A stretch of 64,000 bases of DNA, taken from positions 1 through 64,000 of the forward strand of contig NZ_JAJSDQ010000008.1 of assembly GCF_021272345.1 (NCBI RefSeq), written 5' to 3'. Origin of the DNA: Ornithinimicrobium sediminis. Its GTDB lineage: Bacteria; Actinomycetota; Actinomycetes; Actinomycetales; Dermatophilaceae. A program made the position numbers and the translations under genes. Shown here one piece after another: positions 60,836 to 64,000 of this stretch; within the stretch, counting starts at the first letter, position 1, and each line of letters starts with the position of its first letter. The notes beneath the pieces are model-generated. The model saw only the letters and a list, made by a program, of their open reading frames with translations, was not told the origin of the DNA and ran no database searches.

Positions 60836-61981
60836 ATGACCGGTTTCGCCACCCGTGCCATCCACGCCGGACAGGCCTTCGACCCGACCACCGGGGCCGT
60901 GATCCCGCCCGTCTACCAGACCTCCACCTTCGTGCAGGAGCACGTCGGTGGTCTGCGGGCGGGCTACGAGTACGCCCGCGGCACCAACCCGACCCGTGAC
61001 GCGCTGCAGGAGCTCATCGCCGACCTGGAAGGGGGCAGCCACGGGTTGTCCTTCGCCTCCGGGCTGGCTGCCGAGGACGCCGTGCTGCGCGGGCTGCTGC
61101 GTCCCGGAGACCACGTGCTGATGGGCAACGACGTCTACGGCGGCACACATCGGCTGGCCAACCGCATCCTCGCCCCGTGGGGCGTCGAGCTGAGCACCGT
61201 GGAGATGTCGGACGTCGACGCCGTGCGTGCGGCGATCCGACCCACTACCGCCATGCTGTGGCTCGAGACCCCCAGCAACCCGCTGATGAAGATCACCGAC
61301 ATCGAGGCCGTGGCGGCTCTCGGACACGAGCACGGCACGGTCGTGGTCGTCGACAACACCTTCGCCTCGCCGGCGCTGCAGAGGCCGCTCGCCCTGGGCG
61401 CCGACCTGGTCGTGCACTCGGCCACGAAGTACCTCGGCGGGCACTCGGACGTCCTGGGCGGTCTGGTCGCCACCGGCGACGCCGAGATCGCCGAGAAGGT
61501 GGGCTTCCTGCAGTTCGCGGCGGGAGCAGTCTCCGCTCCGTGGGAGGTGTTCCTCACCATCCGGGGCATCAAGACCCTGCAGATCCGCATGCGCCAGCAC
61601 AGCGACAACGCCACCGCGGTCGCCGATGCCCTGCTGGGGCACCCGGCCGTGGAGCGGGTCTACTACCCGGGACTGCCCGAGCACCCCGGCCACGACGTGG
61701 CATCACGGCAGATGGAGCGCTTCGGCGGGATGGTCTCGCTCGCCCTGCACGGCGGTGCGCAGGCAGCACGGACGTTCGCCGAGTCGACATCGGTCTTCCA
61801 GCTCGCCGAGTCCCTCGGCGGCGTCGAGTCCCTGGTCAACTACCCGGCCGAGATGACCCACGCCTCGGTGCGCGGCACCGAGCTGGAGGTGCCGGACAAC
61901 GTGATCCGGCTGTCCGTCGGCATCGAGGACGAGGCCGACCTGGTCGCCGACGTCCGCTCCGCGCTGGCGCGTCTGGCCTGA
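60836..61981 (+). CDS. Cystathionine gamma-synthase/gamma-lyase
   Basis: A 381-residue Cys/Met metabolism PLP enzyme. PLP Lys198 is in SATKYLGGHSD, with YEYARGTNPTRDALQ near the N-terminus and the C-terminal LSVGIEDEADLVAD. Both the synthase and lyase share this text. The position six bases after cbs suggests the lyase direction (cystathionine to cysteine) as the second step of reverse transsulfuration, but gamma-synthase activity cannot be excluded. Confidence 0.9.
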   Translation: MTGFATRAIHAGQAFDPTTGAVIPPVYQTSTFVQEHVGGLRAGYEYARGTNPTRDALQELIADLEGGSHGLSFASGLAAEDAVLRGLLRPGDHVLMGNDVYGGTHRLANRILAPWGVELSTVEMSDVDAVRAAIRPTTAMLWLETPSNPLMKITDIEAVAALGHEHGTVVVVDNTFASPALQRPLALGADLVVHSATKYLGGHSDVLGGLVATGDAEIAEKVGFLQFAAGAVSAPWEVFLTIRGIKTLQIRMRQHSDNATAVADALLGHPAVERVYYPGLPEHPGHDVASRQMERFGGMVSLALHGGAQAARTFAESTSVFQLAESLGGVESLVNYPAEMTHASVRGTELEVPDNVIRLSVGIEDEADLVADVRSALARLA

Positions 61982-62021
61982 CAGCCAGCCCCAGCGGCGC
62001 GCCGCCGGCGTCCGCAGACCC

Positions 62022-62774
62022 TCAGGCGCTGCGCGCTGTGGCGTCGAGCACCCACCCCGGTCGTCGCGGGCTCGGCGCCTCGAGCGCGACCTCGAAGTCC
62101 GGGCTCAGCAGGGCGGCCAGGGCCTGCGGCGTCCGCGGGTCGACCGCGGTCGTGCACAGCGCACGGGCGACCAGACCGCGGGTGTGCTTGGCCATGTGCG
62201 TCGCACCGGGCACACGCACCCTGACCCACCGGGCGGCCGGCTCGCCCTCCGGCACCCAGGCCGCCGCATACGTGCTCGACCGGCAGTCCACGACCAGGCC
62301 GCGCCCGACGAGCCCGGGGAGCACCGCCGCCAGGGGCCCGCGCCAGTGTCGGGCGAGCGGCCCGACACCGGGCAGGTTGACCGACATGGAGAGGCGGTAG
62401 GGCGCGACCCGGTCGGTGGTCCGCAGCGCTCCGTAGAGGGCAGAGACGACCAGGAGCCGACGGTGCGCACGGCGTCGGGCGCCGGCCTCGAGACCGGGCA
62501 GGTCGAGTGCGTCGTAGAGCACCCCGGTGTAGAGCTCGCTCACCCGCACGGCCGGTGCGGTGCGCAGCCGGGTGTTGCGAGCGACCTCCTCTGCGAGCGC
62601 AGGGCTCACGCCGAGCACGTGCGGCGCCTCGTCGGTCGCGCTCAGCCGGCCGACCGCGTCGACGACACCGCGGCGTGCCTGGGTGAGCTCGGGGAAGGAC
62701 AGGCGGGACAGCTCCATCGGGGTGCCGCGGCGGCGGACGGTCTTGGTCTCGGAGGGGGGCAGCAGGATGAGCAC
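62022..62774 (-). CDS. yaaA: Peroxide stress protein YaaA
   Basis: A 250-residue YaaA/DUF328 protein. The conserved N-terminus LILLPPSETKT and YTGVLYDALDLP, then VVSALYGALRTTDRVAPYRL are typical. In E. coli it lowers intracellular free iron under H2O2 stress. GTG start at 62774 (complement). It is convergent with the cystathionine gene and divergent from the HAD gene (53 bases). Confidence 0.88.
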   Translation of the reverse strand: MLILLPPSETKTVRRRGTPMELSRLSFPELTQARRGVVDAVGRLSATDEAPHVLGVSPALAEEVARNTRLRTAPAVRVSELYTGVLYDALDLPGLEAGARRRAHRRLLVVSALYGALRTTDRVAPYRLSMSVNLPGVGPLARHWRGPLAAVLPGLVGRGLVVDCRSSTYAAAWVPEGEPAARWVRVRVPGATHMAKHTRGLVARALCTTAVDPRTPQALAALLSPDFEVALEAPSPRRPGWVLDATARSA

Positions 62775-62826
62775 GGTCGCAGCCTAGGTGGCCGGACCCC
62801 CAGGGTTGCTGCGTAGGGTGCCGTCC

Positions 62827-63639
62827 ATGCTGGTCGACAGTGGTCTGCCGAGGGTGGTCGCGACGGACTGCGACGGGACCCTGCTGCGCAGCGACGGCAC
62901 GGTCTCCGGACGCACCCGGCGTGCCCTGGCGCGCGCCGAGGAGGCCGGCATCACCGTGGTGCTGGTCACGGCACGGCCCCCGCGCTGGATGCACGAGCTC
63001 GCGGAGGTCGCCGGTGGCCACGGCGTGGTGCTGTGCGGCAACGGAGCCTTCACCTACGACCTGTCGCTGCGGGAGGTGACCTCGCACCGGCTGATGGACC
63101 CGCAGGTCGTGCTGGAGGTCGTGGCCGACCTGCGCTCGCAGCTGCCGGGGGTGACCTTCGCCCTGGAGAGCCTGCGTGGTTTCGCCCGCGAGCCCGACTT
63201 CGAGCGGGCCTCCGGCCGGCACGACGGACAGTGGCGGGTCGGACCGGTCGAGGAGCTCGTGGAGCACGCCCCCGGCAAGATCCTGGTCCGCCACCCGACC
63301 TGGGCCGTCGACGACCTGCACGACCGCGTCTCCGCGGTGGTGGCGCGGCGCGCCGAGGTGTCCCACTCCGGTGCCGTCGGCCTGGCCGAGCTGGGCCCGG
63401 CGGGGGTGACCAAGGGGCTGGCTCTGGCAACCTGGTGCACGGAGCAGGGGGTGAGGGCCGAGGAGGTCTGGGCGTTCGGTGACATGCCCAACGACCTGCC
63501 CATGCTGACGTGGGCCGGACGGTCGTTCGCCGTGGGCAACGCCCACCCCGCGGTGCACGCCGCGGCGACCGACCGGTGCCCCGCCAACGACGACGACGGC
63601 GTCGCGGTGACCCTGGAGATAGCACTTTCCCGGGTCTGA
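62827..63639 (+). CDS. HAD-superfamily (Cof type) hydrolase
   Basis: A 270-residue phosphatase. HAD motif I VVATDCDGTLLRSDG, motif II VLVTARPPRWM, Cof-type cap in the middle, motif III Lys (GPAGVTKGLALATW) and motif IV FGDMPNDLPML are present. Cof-type enzymes dephosphorylate sugar phosphates, pyridoxal phosphate or flavin precursors; the substrate is not predictable. I placed the start at ATG 62827; an in-frame start at 62788 would add 13 residues. Confidence 0.87.
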   Translation: MLVDSGLPRVVATDCDGTLLRSDGTVSGRTRRALARAEEAGITVVLVTARPPRWMHELAEVAGGHGVVLCGNGAFTYDLSLREVTSHRLMDPQVVLEVVADLRSQLPGVTFALESLRGFAREPDFERASGRHDGQWRVGPVEELVEHAPGKILVRHPTWAVDDLHDRVSAVVARRAEVSHSGAVGLAELGPAGVTKGLALATWCTEQGVRAEEVWAFGDMPNDLPMLTWAGRSFAVGNAHPAVHAAATDRCPANDDDGVAVTLEIALSRV

Positions 63640-63708
63640 CGCGCGGGACGCGCGCGGGACGAGCCGTCAGCGAGCGAGCCACCGGGTGTCGCGGACGTCA
63701 CGGGACGG

Positions 63709-64000
63709 TCAGTGCGGTGGCACCCGGCCGCGACCGGCCTTCGTCTGCGACCGTCGCTTCTTGGCCTCCAGCCGTCGATGCTGGGACCCCCTGGTGGGGC
63801 GGGTCGGCCGTCGCGGGGGCGGCGGGGGTGCCAGTGCCTCTCGCAGCAGCGCAGCCAGGCGCTCCCTGGCCACCGCCCGGTTGCGCAGCTGCGAGCGTCG
63901 CTCCGAGGCGGCCACGGACAGCCGCCCGCCGACCAGGCGGTCGCCCAGCACGGCGAGGACCCGCTCCCGCTGGGCCGGCGTGAAGGCCGCCGACGCAGCC
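63709..64000 (-). CDS. arfB: C-terminal part of ArfB/YaeJ-type release-factor-like protein, 5' end outside window
   Basis: The last 97 or so residues, on the minus strand, with the start beyond 64000. Visible text is RERVLAVLGDRLVGGRLSVA, RRSQLRNRAVARERLAALL and the basic tail RRLEAKKRRSQTKAGRGRVP. This basic tail and the SQLRNRAVARE segment fit the ArfB ribosome-rescue peptidyl-tRNA hydrolases, whose tail enters the mRNA channel of stalled ribosomes. The catalytic GGQ motif lies outside the window, so the assignment rests on the C-terminal half. Confidence 0.75.
   Translation of the reverse strand, partial: AASAAFTPAQRERVLAVLGDRLVGGRLSVAASERRSQLRNRAVARERLAALLREALAPPPPPRRPTRPTRGSQHRRLEAKKRRSQTKAGRGRVPPH

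Overview
The window comes from a high-GC actinobacterial chromosome. GC is roughly 70% or more, third codon positions are almost always G or C, and GTG starts and ATGA/GTGA stop-start overlaps are common. The gene order fasR-fabD-fabH-acpP-fabF-accD beside aceE, a DUF3052 gene, an AhpE-type peroxiredoxin, a Nif3-like gene, a zinc-ribbon gene and an RNase H/phosphatase fusion is an arrangement I know from other actinobacteria, including mycobacteria. With the genes around it, this suggests an Ornithinimicrobium/Serinicoccus/Janibacter-like member of the Micrococcales. That placement is an inference; there is no marker RNA here to settle it.

Positions 1-3650 are an insertion-sequence scrapyard: the end of one transposase with terminal direct repeats, a stop-interrupted IS1634-like remnant, an IS3 orfB remnant, a complete IS30 element, a small membrane-protein gene cut off by that IS30, an intact SDR dehydrogenase gene and a micro-remnant of another IS3 left end. 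Positions 3663-7034 hold a polar amino-acid ABC importer of the GluABCD type. Then come a D,D-carboxypeptidase, a large ATPase-LuxR regulator, two small genes not normally annotated (11147-10977 and 11452-11288), a tRNA with CAU anticodon, and a divergent XRE-cupin regulator with a shortened thioredoxin-reductase-like protein.

Positions 13363-21848 hold an NAD-dependent formate dehydrogenase operon (fdsGBAD). It is followed by a thiol-redox set: a Met-rich membrane protein, a thioredoxin-like lipoprotein, a DUF3179 lipoprotein and a convergent CcdA-like protein. Positions 22073-27515 are one tightly overlapping operon: an acetyl-CoA-synthetase-like ligase, 2-oxo acid dehydrogenase E1 alpha, E1 beta, an E2 with two peripheral-subunit-binding domains, and a stand-alone acyl carrier protein. 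This is the most intriguing system in the window. Next come a DedA/TVP38-like membrane protein, glucose-6-phosphate isomerase and a second ATPase-LuxR regulator. That regulator is divergent from an 8.8-kb gene for a secreted SpvB/FG-GAP/YD-repeat/Rhs protein with an unrecognised C-terminal tip.

The right part (41848-64000) is core metabolism: DUF3145, a glycosyltransferase, the type II fatty acid synthesis operon under a FasR-type activator (FabD carries an extra biotinyl/lipoyl-like domain), and two tandem glycerophosphodiesterase-like genes, the second with lost metal ligands. After these come homodimeric pyruvate dehydrogenase E1, DUF3052, AhpE, tRNA-Val, Nif3/zinc-ribbon/RNase H, the transsulfuration pair cystathionine beta-synthase and gamma-synthase/lyase, YaaA, a HAD phosphatase, and the C-terminal end of an ArfB-type peptidyl-tRNA hydrolase cut by the window edge. 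I see no CRISPR array, rRNA, prophage or plasmid module. The only non-coding stretches over 200 bases are 21849-22072 (promoter region with a DosR-like dyad) and 59262-59464 (leader of cbs, nothing clear seen).
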